Below, one piece after another: positions 33,250 to 41,131 of a DNA stretch of 64,000 bases. This DNA is from Winogradskyella haliclonae (GTDB lineage Bacteria > Bacteroidota > Bacteroidia > Flavobacteriales > Flavobacteriaceae). The notes beneath the pieces were generated by a model. That model had not been told where the DNA came from. It searched no databases and saw nothing but the letters and a program-made list of their open reading frames with translations. Position 1 is the first letter of the stretch; the number at the start of each line of letters is the position of its first letter. The position numbers and the translations under genes are program-made. Where the stretch lies: positions 1 to 64,000 of the forward strand of contig NZ_BMDQ01000005.1 of assembly GCF_014635865.1 (NCBI RefSeq), written 5' to 3'.

Positions 33250-35073
33250 ATGCAAAATTCATTTTCGGCTAAAGTATTAGCCTTTATAGCCATTTCAATT
33301 TCATTTGTATCTATTTCACAAGAAAAAGCTAAACCAATTTTTAAAGATGGTGAAGCACAAATTGTTGAAGCGTTTAGCGATGCCTCAAAATATTTAAGAC
33401 ACGACCTTTGGGTAGAAACAGAATTTGATACCGATGGTGATGGTGAGCTAGACCGTATGCATGTTTCAGTGACACGACCTGAACAAACAGAATCTGAAGG
33501 ATTAAAATTACCTATTATTTATGTCACAAGTCCTTATTTTGCTGGTGTAGCTGGTGACGAACCTGGAACCATGTGGGATGTAAAAATCGAATTGGGAGCA
33601 TCTGCCAAAGAGCGTCATCATCCAGAAGTAAAACGTCGAGGAAAACGACCAATAATTTCAAATTCTCACATAAGAAAATGGGTACCGAGAGGTTATATTG
33701 TTGTACACTCATCTTCTCCTGGAACAGGTTTATCTGATGGAGCTCCTACAATTGGTGGTCTCAACGAAGAGTTAGCGCCCAAAGCAGTTGTACAATGGTT
33801 GACAGGTAAGGCAAAAGGGTTTACTCAGCGCAACGGAAATGAAGAGATTAAAGCCTATTGGTCTACTGGAAAAGTTGGAATGACTGGTACATCTTATAAT
33901 GGAACACTTCCGTTAGCAGCTGCCACAACTGGTGTTGATGGCTTAGAAGTTATCATACCTATTGCACCAAACACATCCTCATATCATTATTACCGCTCTA
34001 ATGGTTTGGTACGCTCTCCAGGTGGTTATTTAGGCGAAGATATAGATGTGCTTTATGATTTTGTACATAGTGGTGATGAAGATAAACGTGCTTACAACAA
34101 TAAAACAATCAGAGATACAGAATTAATGAACGGTATGGACCGTGAAACGGGAGATATGAATGATTTTTGGTACAACCGCGACTATTTACCAAAAATGAAG
34201 AACATGAAAGCTGCAATGTTGATGTCTCATGGTTTTAATGATTGGAATGTTATGCCAGAACATAGCTATCGTATATACATGAAAGCCAAAGACATGGGCT
34301 TACCAACAGCAATATACTACCATCAAAACGGTCATGGAGGACCGCCTCCGACATCAATGATGAACAAATGGTTTACAAAATACTTACATGGTATTGATAA
34401 TGGTATTAATAATGAAGAAAACAAAGCCTATATCGTAAGAGAATATGATGACAGGCAAAAACCAACAGCATACAAAGATTATCCAAATCCTGAAGCTGAA
34501 GCTGTGACTTTAAATTTAACTTCTGGTGGAAATAAAGTTGGAAGCTTGACAACATCAAAAGCGAAAAAAGTCACTGAAACACTCACTGACAATGTCAGTT
34601 TTTCTTGGAAAGATTTGGCAAAAGCTGAAACATCTCAAAACCGCTTATTATATGTTACGAATCCATTAAAAGAAGATTTGCATATTTCTGGAGTCCCTAA
34701 AGTAAGTATGACGTTGAGCAGCAGTAAAAAAGCAGCGAACCTATCGGTTTACTTGGTATCATTACCACTAGAAGAAGGAAAAATCACAGACAACTTAATC
34801 ACCAGAAGTTGGGCTGACCCAAAAAACCATAAGTCCTTAACTGACGAGGAAAATTTAAAACCAGGGAAATTTTACACTGTAAATTTCGATTTACAACCAG
34901 ATGACCAAATTATAAAAAAGGGACAGCAAATAGGTCTTATGATTTTTTCTAGTGACCCAGAATTTACACTACATCCAAAAGCAGGAACAGAGCTGTCTAT
35001 TAAACTAGATAAAACCTCGATTACTTTACCAGTCGTTGGCGGACAAACTGCATATAAAAAAGCGGTAAACTAG
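33250..35073 (+). CDS. Secreted Xaa-Pro dipeptidyl-peptidase-like serine hydrolase (S15/CocE)
   Basis: The 607-residue protein has a Sec signal peptide (AKVLAFIAISISFVSISQ). The alpha/beta-hydrolase part shows the nucleophile elbow GKVGMTGTSYNGTLPLAAA (Ser near residue 214). The catalytic His is likely in YYHQNGHGGPPP (near 365). The C-terminal third is the jelly-roll domain (PX-PP_C) of CocE/S15 enzymes (VSMTLSSSKKAANLSVYLVSLP). The family cleaves X-Pro dipeptides or ester bonds; X-Pro peptidase is the commoner annotation in this group. It meets pcm tail to tail; the four bases CTAG serve both stop codons. Confidence 0.9.
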   Translation: MQNSFSAKVLAFIAISISFVSISQEKAKPIFKDGEAQIVEAFSDASKYLRHDLWVETEFDTDGDGELDRMHVSVTRPEQTESEGLKLPIIYVTSPYFAGVAGDEPGTMWDVKIELGASAKERHHPEVKRRGKRPIISNSHIRKWVPRGYIVVHSSSPGTGLSDGAPTIGGLNEELAPKAVVQWLTGKAKGFTQRNGNEEIKAYWSTGKVGMTGTSYNGTLPLAAATTGVDGLEVIIPIAPNTSSYHYYRSNGLVRSPGGYLGEDIDVLYDFVHSGDEDKRAYNNKTIRDTELMNGMDRETGDMNDFWYNRDYLPKMKNMKAAMLMSHGFNDWNVMPEHSYRIYMKAKDMGLPTAIYYHQNGHGGPPPTSMMNKWFTKYLHGIDNGINNEENKAYIVREYDDRQKPTAYKDYPNPEAEAVTLNLTSGGNKVGSLTTSKAKKVTETLTDNVSFSWKDLAKAETSQNRLLYVTNPLKEDLHISGVPKVSMTLSSSKKAANLSVYLVSLPLEEGKITDNLITRSWADPKNHKSLTDEENLKPGKFYTVNFDLQPDDQIIKKGQQIGLMIFSSDPEFTLHPKAGTELSIKLDKTSITLPVVGGQTAYKKAVN

Positions 35074-35711
35074 TTCTTATCCTCCAAAAGCGGTACAAAG
35101 CGAAATTCGCCAAGTTCATGCTTTTCAAACTCTTTAGGCCCTTTTCTTATGAAAAGGGTCATTATTTGTATATCCTCACCTACTGGTATCACCAAACGTC
35201 CTCCTATTTCCAATTGAGATAGCAATGGATTAGGCACAAAAGGTGCACCTGCAGTGACAATAATACTTTTAAAAGGTGCTTCTTCTTCAAGACCTTTATA
35301 ACCATCGCCAAAAACCAACTTCTTAGCACGGTAACCTATCTTTGGTAAAAACTTTGAAGTCTTCTTAAATAATTCTTGTTGACGCTCAATACTATATACT
35401 TTAGCACCAAGTTCTAACAAAACAGCAGTTTGGTAACCACTACCCGTTCCAATTTCTAAGACCTTATCTCCGCGTTTCACGGCCATTAATTCAGATTGAA
35501 AAGCTACAGTATAGGGTTGAGAAATCGTCTGGTCCGCAGCAATAGGAAATGCTTTATCTTGATACGCATGGTCTATAAATCCTGAATCCATAAACAAATG
35601 CCTTGGAATCTTTCCAATAGCCGCTAACACGTTTTGGTCTTTAATGCCTTTTTTTACAAGTGTTTCGACCAATTGTTGGCGCATACCTTGATGCTTAAAT
35701 GTATCTTTCAA
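35070..35711 (-). CDS. pcm: Protein-L-isoaspartate O-methyltransferase
   Basis: Pcm methylates L-isoaspartyl residues so that damaged proteins can be repaired. The 213-residue protein has RHLFMDSGFIDHAYQDKAFPIAADQTISQPYTVA (about 38-70, including the family's acceptor-site pattern), SAM motif I VLEIGTGSGYQTAVLLELG (about 84-102), the acidic VYSIERQ, KLVFGDGYKGLEEEAPF, and the motif III-like RLVIPVGED. Length is typical. Its 3' end shares CTAG with the convergent peptidase gene. Confidence 0.95.
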   Translation of the reverse strand: MKDTFKHQGMRQQLVETLVKKGIKDQNVLAAIGKIPRHLFMDSGFIDHAYQDKAFPIAADQTISQPYTVAFQSELMAVKRGDKVLEIGTGSGYQTAVLLELGAKVYSIERQQELFKKTSKFLPKIGYRAKKLVFGDGYKGLEEEAPFKSIIVTAGAPFVPNPLLSQLEIGGRLVIPVGEDIQIMTLFIRKGPKEFEKHELGEFRFVPLLEDKN

Positions 35712-35839
35712 AATGGTAGTTTAGTTGTTGCTAAAGTAATTCAACAAACAGCAAATTCCAACATATTTTTAATCTTCAAACCATTATATAATTAATCGTT
35801 TTTTATAAGCTCATTTTCATATTTCTCAATGAAAACGAT

Positions 35840-35847
35840 TATTTTTG
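35840..35847 (+). promoter_or_regulatory. Possible -7 box of the 36-45 kb operon
   Basis: TATTTTTG fits TAnnTTTG and lies 16 bases before the Gfo/Idh start codon. No -33 box is clear. Confidence 0.4.
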
Positions 35848-35863
35848 TGAAAAACAGAAAAAC

Positions 35864-36823
35864 ATGCTAAATGCTGGTGTTCTCGGTGCTGGTCACCTTG
35901 GAAAAATTCATCTAAGATTACTCAATCAATCTCATAAATATAATTTAGTCGGCTTTTACGATGCTGACCCAGAAAATGCTCAAAAAGTTGTTGAAGAGTT
36001 TGGTTACAAATACTTTGATACAATTGAAGCTTTAATTGAAGCTGTAGATGTTGTAGATATTGTAACACCAACACTTAGCCATTACGATTGTGCAAAACAG
36101 GCCATTGCTAGTGGTAAACACATATTTATAGAAAAACCCATTACAAATACTGTAGAAGAAGCAGAAGCCATAAGAACTTTAGTAGCTGAGCATGGTGTAA
36201 AAGGACAAGTTGGTCATGTTGAGCGCTTTAACCCTGCTTTTATTGGCGTAAAAGACCAAATAGAGAACCCTATGTTTATAGAGACACATCGTCTCGCTGA
36301 GTTTAATCCTCGCGGAACAGATGTGCCTGTTGTATTGGATTTAATGATTCATGATATTGATATTATCTTAAGTGTTGTTGATTCTCCTGTAAAGCATATT
36401 TCGGCAAGCGGTGTTTCTGTTATTAGCGAAACTCCTGATATTGCAAATGCTCGCATAGAATTTAAAAACGGATGTGTTGCAAACTTAACAGCAAGTCGTA
36501 TTTCGTTAAAAAATATGCGTAAGACCCGTTTCTTTCAGAAAGATGCCTACATTTCGGTTGATTTCTTAGAAAAGAAATGCGAGGTCGTAAAAATGAAAGA
36601 TGCCCCAGAAAATCCTGGTGATTTTGATATGATTCTTCAAAATGCTGAAGGCATAAAAAAGCAAATCTATTTTGATAACCCTGAAATAGAGAATAACAAT
36701 GCTATTTTAGATGAATTAGAAACATTTGCAGACGCTATTAATAATAATACCAAACCTGTTGTAACATTGCATGATGGTACTGAGGCATTGCGTGTAGCTA
36801 ATATGATTATCAATCAGTTTTAA
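35864..36823 (+). CDS. Gfo/Idh/MocA family oxidoreductase
   Basis: A 319-residue NAD(P)-dependent dehydrogenase. The Rossmann start is GVLGAGHLGKIHLRLL (residues 5-20; GxGxxG-like) and the family loop IFIEKPITNTVEEAE gives the E-K-P motif (about 88-91). The C-terminal substrate domain contains VPVVLDLMIHDIDI with the likely catalytic D-x-x-x-H-D-I region. Substrates of this family are sugars and related polyols or biliverdin-like compounds; none can be assigned here. It opens the long plus-strand run to miaA, with a 57-base gap before the next gene, hbd-like. Confidence 0.9.
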   Translation: MLNAGVLGAGHLGKIHLRLLNQSHKYNLVGFYDADPENAQKVVEEFGYKYFDTIEALIEAVDVVDIVTPTLSHYDCAKQAIASGKHIFIEKPITNTVEEAEAIRTLVAEHGVKGQVGHVERFNPAFIGVKDQIENPMFIETHRLAEFNPRGTDVPVVLDLMIHDIDIILSVVDSPVKHISASGVSVISETPDIANARIEFKNGCVANLTASRISLKNMRKTRFFQKDAYISVDFLEKKCEVVKMKDAPENPGDFDMILQNAEGIKKQIYFDNPEIENNNAILDELETFADAINNNTKPVVTLHDGTEALRVANMIINQF

Positions 36824-36880
36824 TTCTCATAAAACAATTCAAATAAATTCTTATCAAATAAGAGCAAAATATAATTTTCA

Positions 36881-37768
36881 ATGAAAAACGTAGCAGTCAT
36901 AGGTGCAGGAACAATGGGTAACGGAATTGCCCACACATTTGCCCAATCTGGTTTTAAAGTACAATTAATAGATATTAGCGAAGCCTCATTAAAAAGAGGT
37001 ATGGATACCATTGCTAAAAATTTAGACCGAATGGTAGCCAAAGAAAAAATAACTGAAGCTGAAAAATCTGAAACTTTAGGAAATATAGAAACCTTTACAA
37101 GTATAGCTGAAGGTGTTGAATATGCCAGTTTAGTAGTTGAAGCGGCAACAGAAAATTTAGATTTAAAACTCAAGATATTTAAAGAACTTGATGAGGCCTG
37201 TCCTGAGGATACTATTTTAGCCACAAATACATCCTCAATTTCAATCACACAAATCGGTGCGGCAACTTCTAGACCGGAAATGGTTATTGGTATGCATTTT
37301 ATGAATCCGGTACCAATCATGAAACTAGTTGAAATCATCAGGGGTTATAATACTAGTGATGACGTCACTAATACTATTATGGAGCTATCTAAAACATTAG
37401 GTAAAGTCCCTACAGAAGTAAATGATTATCCAGGTTTTGTCGCTAACCGTATTCTAATGCCAATGCTTAACGAAGCTATTGAAACACTATACAATGGTGT
37501 TGCTGGTGTCACGGAAATTGACACCGTTATGAAACTTGGTATGGCGCATCCAATGGGGCCATTACAGCTAGCAGATTTTATTGGTCTTGATGTTTGTCTT
37601 TCTATATTAAATGTGATGTATGACGGCTTTAAAAACCCTAAATATGCACCATGCCCATTATTAGTAAATATGGTTATGGCAGGTAAACTTGGTGTAAAAT
37701 CAGGTGAAGGCTTCTATGATTATTCCGAAAGTAGAAAAGCAGAAAAAGTAGCAAAGCAGTTTGCTTAA
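36881..37768 (+). CDS. hbd: 3-hydroxybutyryl-CoA dehydrogenase
   Basis: This 295-residue enzyme reduces acetoacetyl-CoA or oxidises (S)-3-hydroxybutyryl-CoA with NAD(P). The nucleotide-binding start is NVAVIGAGTMGNGIAHTFAQSG (residues 3-24), ATNTSSISIT marks the active-site edge, and the catalytic His lies in GMHFMNPVPIMKLVE (about 139-153). The C-terminal helical domain has YPGFVANRILMPMLNEA and AHPMGPLQLADFIGLDV. Chain-length preference is inferred from the short single-domain form. It is followed after 12 bases by DUF1015. Confidence 0.93.
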   Translation: MKNVAVIGAGTMGNGIAHTFAQSGFKVQLIDISEASLKRGMDTIAKNLDRMVAKEKITEAEKSETLGNIETFTSIAEGVEYASLVVEAATENLDLKLKIFKELDEACPEDTILATNTSSISITQIGAATSRPEMVIGMHFMNPVPIMKLVEIIRGYNTSDDVTNTIMELSKTLGKVPTEVNDYPGFVANRILMPMLNEAIETLYNGVAGVTEIDTVMKLGMAHPMGPLQLADFIGLDVCLSILNVMYDGFKNPKYAPCPLLVNMVMAGKLGVKSGEGFYDYSESRKAEKVAKQFA

Positions 37769-37780
37769 TATTATAATGAT

Positions 37781-39019
37781 TTGGCCAAGATAATTCCGTT
37801 TAAAGCTGTTCGTCCAACGCGAGATAAAGTAAGTCTCGTAGCTTCACGCTCCTACCAAAGTTACACCCAAGCAGAACGCGAAGCTCGACTGGATTATAAT
37901 CCATATTCATTTTTACATATTGTTAATCCTGGTTATAAATATGACAAGGAAATCTCAGGAAAAGAACGTTATCAACTTGTAAAAAACAGGTATCAAGAAT
38001 TTAAAGAAGATGGTGTTTTTGTTCAAGATAAAAAGGCCGCATTTTATATCTATCGCATTGTAGATAGAGATCATCAGATTTTTAATGGTATTGTAGCTGC
38101 GGCTAGTGTTGAAGATTATAAAAATGACGTCATTAAAAAACACGAAGACACCATAGAAAGTCGCGAAATTGTGTTTAAAGATTATCTGAATACAGTGGGG
38201 TTTAATGCAGAGCCTGTACTTCTCACCTATCCTGATAATGATGCTATTTCAATTATAATTTCTGAAATTCAGAAGCAACGTGCTGAATTTGAATTTACCA
38301 CCACATATCGTGACACACATTACCTTTGGCAAATCGATAATGAAAATGACATCAAGGTTATTTCTGATGCATTTGCAAAAATGAAAGTACTTTACATCGC
38401 TGATGGGCATCACCGCTCATCATCCTCTTCTTTACTTTGTGAGCATCAAAAGACTGAGAATCCTAATCATTCGGGAGAAGAAACCTATAACTACTTTATG
38501 AGTTTTTTAATTCCAGAATCCGAATTAAGACTCCATGAATTTTACAGAGTCGTCAAAGATTTAAACGGATTAACAAAAGAAGAGTTTCTAATTCGACTAG
38601 ATACAATGTATCGTATAGAGAATCGTGGTATTATGCCATACAAACCGTCAAAACCACATCATTTTAGCATGTATCTAGATGGTGAATTTTACTCGTTATA
38701 TTTACGCAAGCATAATTATGACTTTAAAACATCATTAGATGATTTAGATGCCCAATTACTTTATCAAACTGTCCTAAAACCTATTTTAGGGATTAATGAT
38801 TTACGTAACAATACACGTATAGATTATTTAAGTGGAAAAAAAGATATCGTAAACTTAAAAAGTATGGTAGATACTGGAGCGTTTAAAGTTGGATTTGGTA
38901 TGATCCCTGCAACTATAGAACAAATGAAGGCTATTGCTGACGAAGGTTTAAAAATGCCCCCAAAAAGCACCTATATTGAACCAAAATTAAGAAGTGGTGT
39001 TACTATTTATGAGTTTTAA
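37781..39019 (+). CDS. DUF1015 family protein (serine-kinase-like), TTG start
   Basis: A 412-residue cytoplasmic protein of the DUF1015 family. Landmarks are IIPFKAVRPTRDKVSLVASRSYQSY at the start, NPYSFLHIVNPGYKYD, the central LYIADGHHRSSSSSLL (about 207-222; conserved H-H-R), YNYFMSFLIP, and GFGMIPATIEQMKAIADEG near the end. A related staphylococcal protein (SbnI) phosphorylates free serine, so a similar kinase role is possible but not shown here. The family N terminus, MAKIIPFKAVRP, starts at a TTG codon; no in-frame ATG or GTG is available. It is flanked at 12 and 9 bases by the hbd and yggS genes. Confidence 0.9.
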   Translation: MAKIIPFKAVRPTRDKVSLVASRSYQSYTQAEREARLDYNPYSFLHIVNPGYKYDKEISGKERYQLVKNRYQEFKEDGVFVQDKKAAFYIYRIVDRDHQIFNGIVAAASVEDYKNDVIKKHEDTIESREIVFKDYLNTVGFNAEPVLLTYPDNDAISIIISEIQKQRAEFEFTTTYRDTHYLWQIDNENDIKVISDAFAKMKVLYIADGHHRSSSSSLLCEHQKTENPNHSGEETYNYFMSFLIPESELRLHEFYRVVKDLNGLTKEEFLIRLDTMYRIENRGIMPYKPSKPHHFSMYLDGEFYSLYLRKHNYDFKTSLDDLDAQLLYQTVLKPILGINDLRNNTRIDYLSGKKDIVNLKSMVDTGAFKVGFGMIPATIEQMKAIADEGLKMPPKSTYIEPKLRSGVTIYEF

Positions 39020-39028
39020 GAATTCGCT

Positions 39029-39697
39029 ATGAGTATTAAAAGCAACCTTCAAAATATAAAATCTCAATTACCAGAACTTGTAACACTTGTTGCCGTTTCT
39101 AAAACAAAGCCCATATCAGATTTAATGGAGGCTTATAATGCTGGTCAGCGTATTTTTGGTGAAAATAAAATTCAGGAAATGGCTGAGAAATGGGAAAAAA
39201 TGCCTAAAGATATTCAATGGCATATGATTGGTCATGTACAGCGTAACAAAGTAAAGTATATGTCAGAATTTGTGAATTTAATTCATGGCGTAGACAGCTT
39301 AAAACTGCTAAAAGAGATAAACAAACAAGCAGAAAAACATGGTCGTATAATTGACTGCTTATTTCAAATTAAAATCGCTGAAGAAGATAGTAAGTTTGGT
39401 TTATCTGAAGAAGATGTAAAAAAAATTACCGCTTCAGATGAATTTTCAGAATTAGAAAATATTAAAATTATTGGTTTGATGGGCATGGCAACCTTTACTG
39501 ATAATATGCTACAAGTTAAAGATGAATTTAAATATCTAAAATCAGTTTTTGATAATTTAAAAACTCAAAAATTAAAAAACTGCCAATTAGAAATTATATC
39601 AATGGGTATGAGCGGTGATTATAAACTAGCTATTGAATGTGGCAGTAATATGATTAGAGTTGGTAGCAGTATTTTTGGTGCTAGAAATTACAATTAA
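39029..39697 (+). CDS. YggS/PLPBP-family pyridoxal phosphate-binding protein
   Basis: YggS proteins hold pyridoxal 5'-phosphate and keep cellular PLP and amino-acid balance; no catalysis is established. The 222-residue TIM-barrel has the PLP lysine in LVAVSKTKPISDL (Lys25), FGENKIQEMAEKW, WHMIGHVQRNKVKY, LIHGVDSLKLL, the LMGMATFTDN strand, LEIISMGMSGDYKLAIECGSNMIRVGSSIFG at the end. Length and ends are normal. It belongs to the hbd-DUF1015-yggS cluster; the exonuclease frame begins 67 bases later. Confidence 0.95.
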   Translation: MSIKSNLQNIKSQLPELVTLVAVSKTKPISDLMEAYNAGQRIFGENKIQEMAEKWEKMPKDIQWHMIGHVQRNKVKYMSEFVNLIHGVDSLKLLKEINKQAEKHGRIIDCLFQIKIAEEDSKFGLSEEDVKKITASDEFSELENIKIIGLMGMATFTDNMLQVKDEFKYLKSVFDNLKTQKLKNCQLEIISMGMSGDYKLAIECGSNMIRVGSSIFGARNYN

Positions 39698-39764
39698 ATG
39701 GTCTTTGATACTTCTATAAATACTCCTATCTTTCCTAATAATTATAAATTACATTTCTAGACAA

Positions 39765-41129
39765 ATTTACGCAATATTAGACATAGAAACCACTGGTGGA
39801 AAATTTAATGAAGAAGGCATAACAGAAATTGCCATATATAAATTTGATGGTCACGAAATTATCGATCAATTTATTAGCCTAGTAAATCCTGAAAAAGAAA
39901 TTCAGCCATTTGTAGTTAATCTTACTGGTATTAATAATAAAATGCTTCGTAATGCGCCAAAATTCTACGAAGTGGCTAAGCGAATTGTCGAGATTACTGA
40001 AGATTGTATTGTTGTAGCACATAATTCTTCTTTTGATTACCGAATTTTAAAAACCGAATTTCAACGTTTAGGCTTTCCTTTCAAAAGAAAAACACTTTGC
40101 ACAGTAGAACTATCTAAACAGTTAATTCCGGATATGCCATCTTACAGTTTAGGCAAACTCACTAGATCTTTAGGTATAGCCATAAGTGACAGACATCGTG
40201 CAGATGGAGATGCAAAAGCTACTGTTAAGCTCTTTAAAATGCTTCTGAATAAAGACCTTAAAAAGGAAATTATTACTCAGACTGTAAAAACAGAACATAA
40301 ATCTAAAATAGCGGCCAACCTAAAATCTATTATTGAGGAGTTACCAACAGAAACTGGTGTATATTATATTCATAATGGAGATGGTGATATTATTTATATT
40401 GGTAAAAGCAATAACATAAAAAAAAGAATTACTCAACATTTTACTGGTACAAATTCTAAGTCAAAGAAAATTCAAACTTTAGTAAGTTCTGTGACTTATG
40501 AACGGACTGGCAGCGAGCTTGTAGCACTTTTAAAAGAAAGCGAAGAAATAAAAAAAAACAAACCCATTCTCAATAGAGCACTTCGTAAAACTATTTTTAC
40601 ACATGCCTTATACCAATTTACTGACCAAAACGGGTATATTAATCTCAAAGTAGATAAAGCTAATAGAGAAGAATTACCTATAACAACATTTACAAATAGG
40701 CAAAGTGCTAAAAGTTTTATGCATAGTATTGCTGACAAATACGAATTATGCCAAAAGCTAATAGGCTTATACAAAACCAATTCAAGCTGTTTTAAATATG
40801 AGGTTAGAGAATGTGCAGGTGCCTGTGTTCAAGCAGAGTCCACAGAAAACTATAATAAAAAAGTCAACAAGCTTATCGAGTTTCATAGATACGACAATAA
40901 AAACATGCTCATTATTGATAGAGGACGATATATTGATGAAAAAAGTGTCGTTGTTGTAGAAAATGGCATTTTTAAAGGCCTAGGATTCTTTGATTTGAAT
41001 CATCAAATAAATAACACTGATGTTTTACTATCTTTAATAACCCCAATGTCCAACAACAAAGATCATCAGCACATTATTCAGAGTTATGTTAGGCGACATA
41101 AAAAAAGACTAAAAATTACAACTTTTTAA
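39765..41129 (+). CDS. DEDDh exonuclease fused to a GIY-YIG nuclease, probable ATT start
   Basis: The 454-residue product joins two nuclease modules. Residues 1-165 are a DEDDh (DNA polymerase III epsilon-like) exonuclease: YAILDIETTGG, VVAHNSSFDYRIL, and HRADGDAKAT carry the D, E, D, H and D residues. Residues about 190-270 are a GIY-YIG domain: GVYYIHNGDGDIIYIGKSNNI...R...H. After it lies a UvrC-like C-x12-C-x7-C-x3-C set (Cys 329, 342, 350, 354). The first in-frame ATG is at 39942, inside the exonuclease core; upstream to the stop at 39717 there is no ATG, GTG or TTG. Relatives begin MYAILDIETTG, so ATT 39765 is the likely start. It probably acts in DNA repair. DUF3857 follows after 2 bases. 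Confidence 0.85.
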   Translation: MYAILDIETTGGKFNEEGITEIAIYKFDGHEIIDQFISLVNPEKEIQPFVVNLTGINNKMLRNAPKFYEVAKRIVEITEDCIVVAHNSSFDYRILKTEFQRLGFPFKRKTLCTVELSKQLIPDMPSYSLGKLTRSLGIAISDRHRADGDAKATVKLFKMLLNKDLKKEIITQTVKTEHKSKIAANLKSIIEELPTETGVYYIHNGDGDIIYIGKSNNIKKRITQHFTGTNSKSKKIQTLVSSVTYERTGSELVALLKESEEIKKNKPILNRALRKTIFTHALYQFTDQNGYINLKVDKANREELPITTFTNRQSAKSFMHSIADKYELCQKLIGLYKTNSSCFKYEVRECAGACVQAESTENYNKKVNKLIEFHRYDNKNMLIIDRGRYIDEKSVVVVENGIFKGLGFFDLNHQINNTDVLLSLITPMSNNKDHQHIIQSYVRRHKKRLKITTF

Positions 41130-41131
41130 AT

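Noticed and set aside
39698..39760. A separate 20-residue peptide gene between yggS and the exonuclease
   Set aside because: The sequence (MVFDTSINTP...) shows no conserved feature and is more likely either untranslated or, at most, part of a frameshift start for the exonuclease, noted as an alternative.
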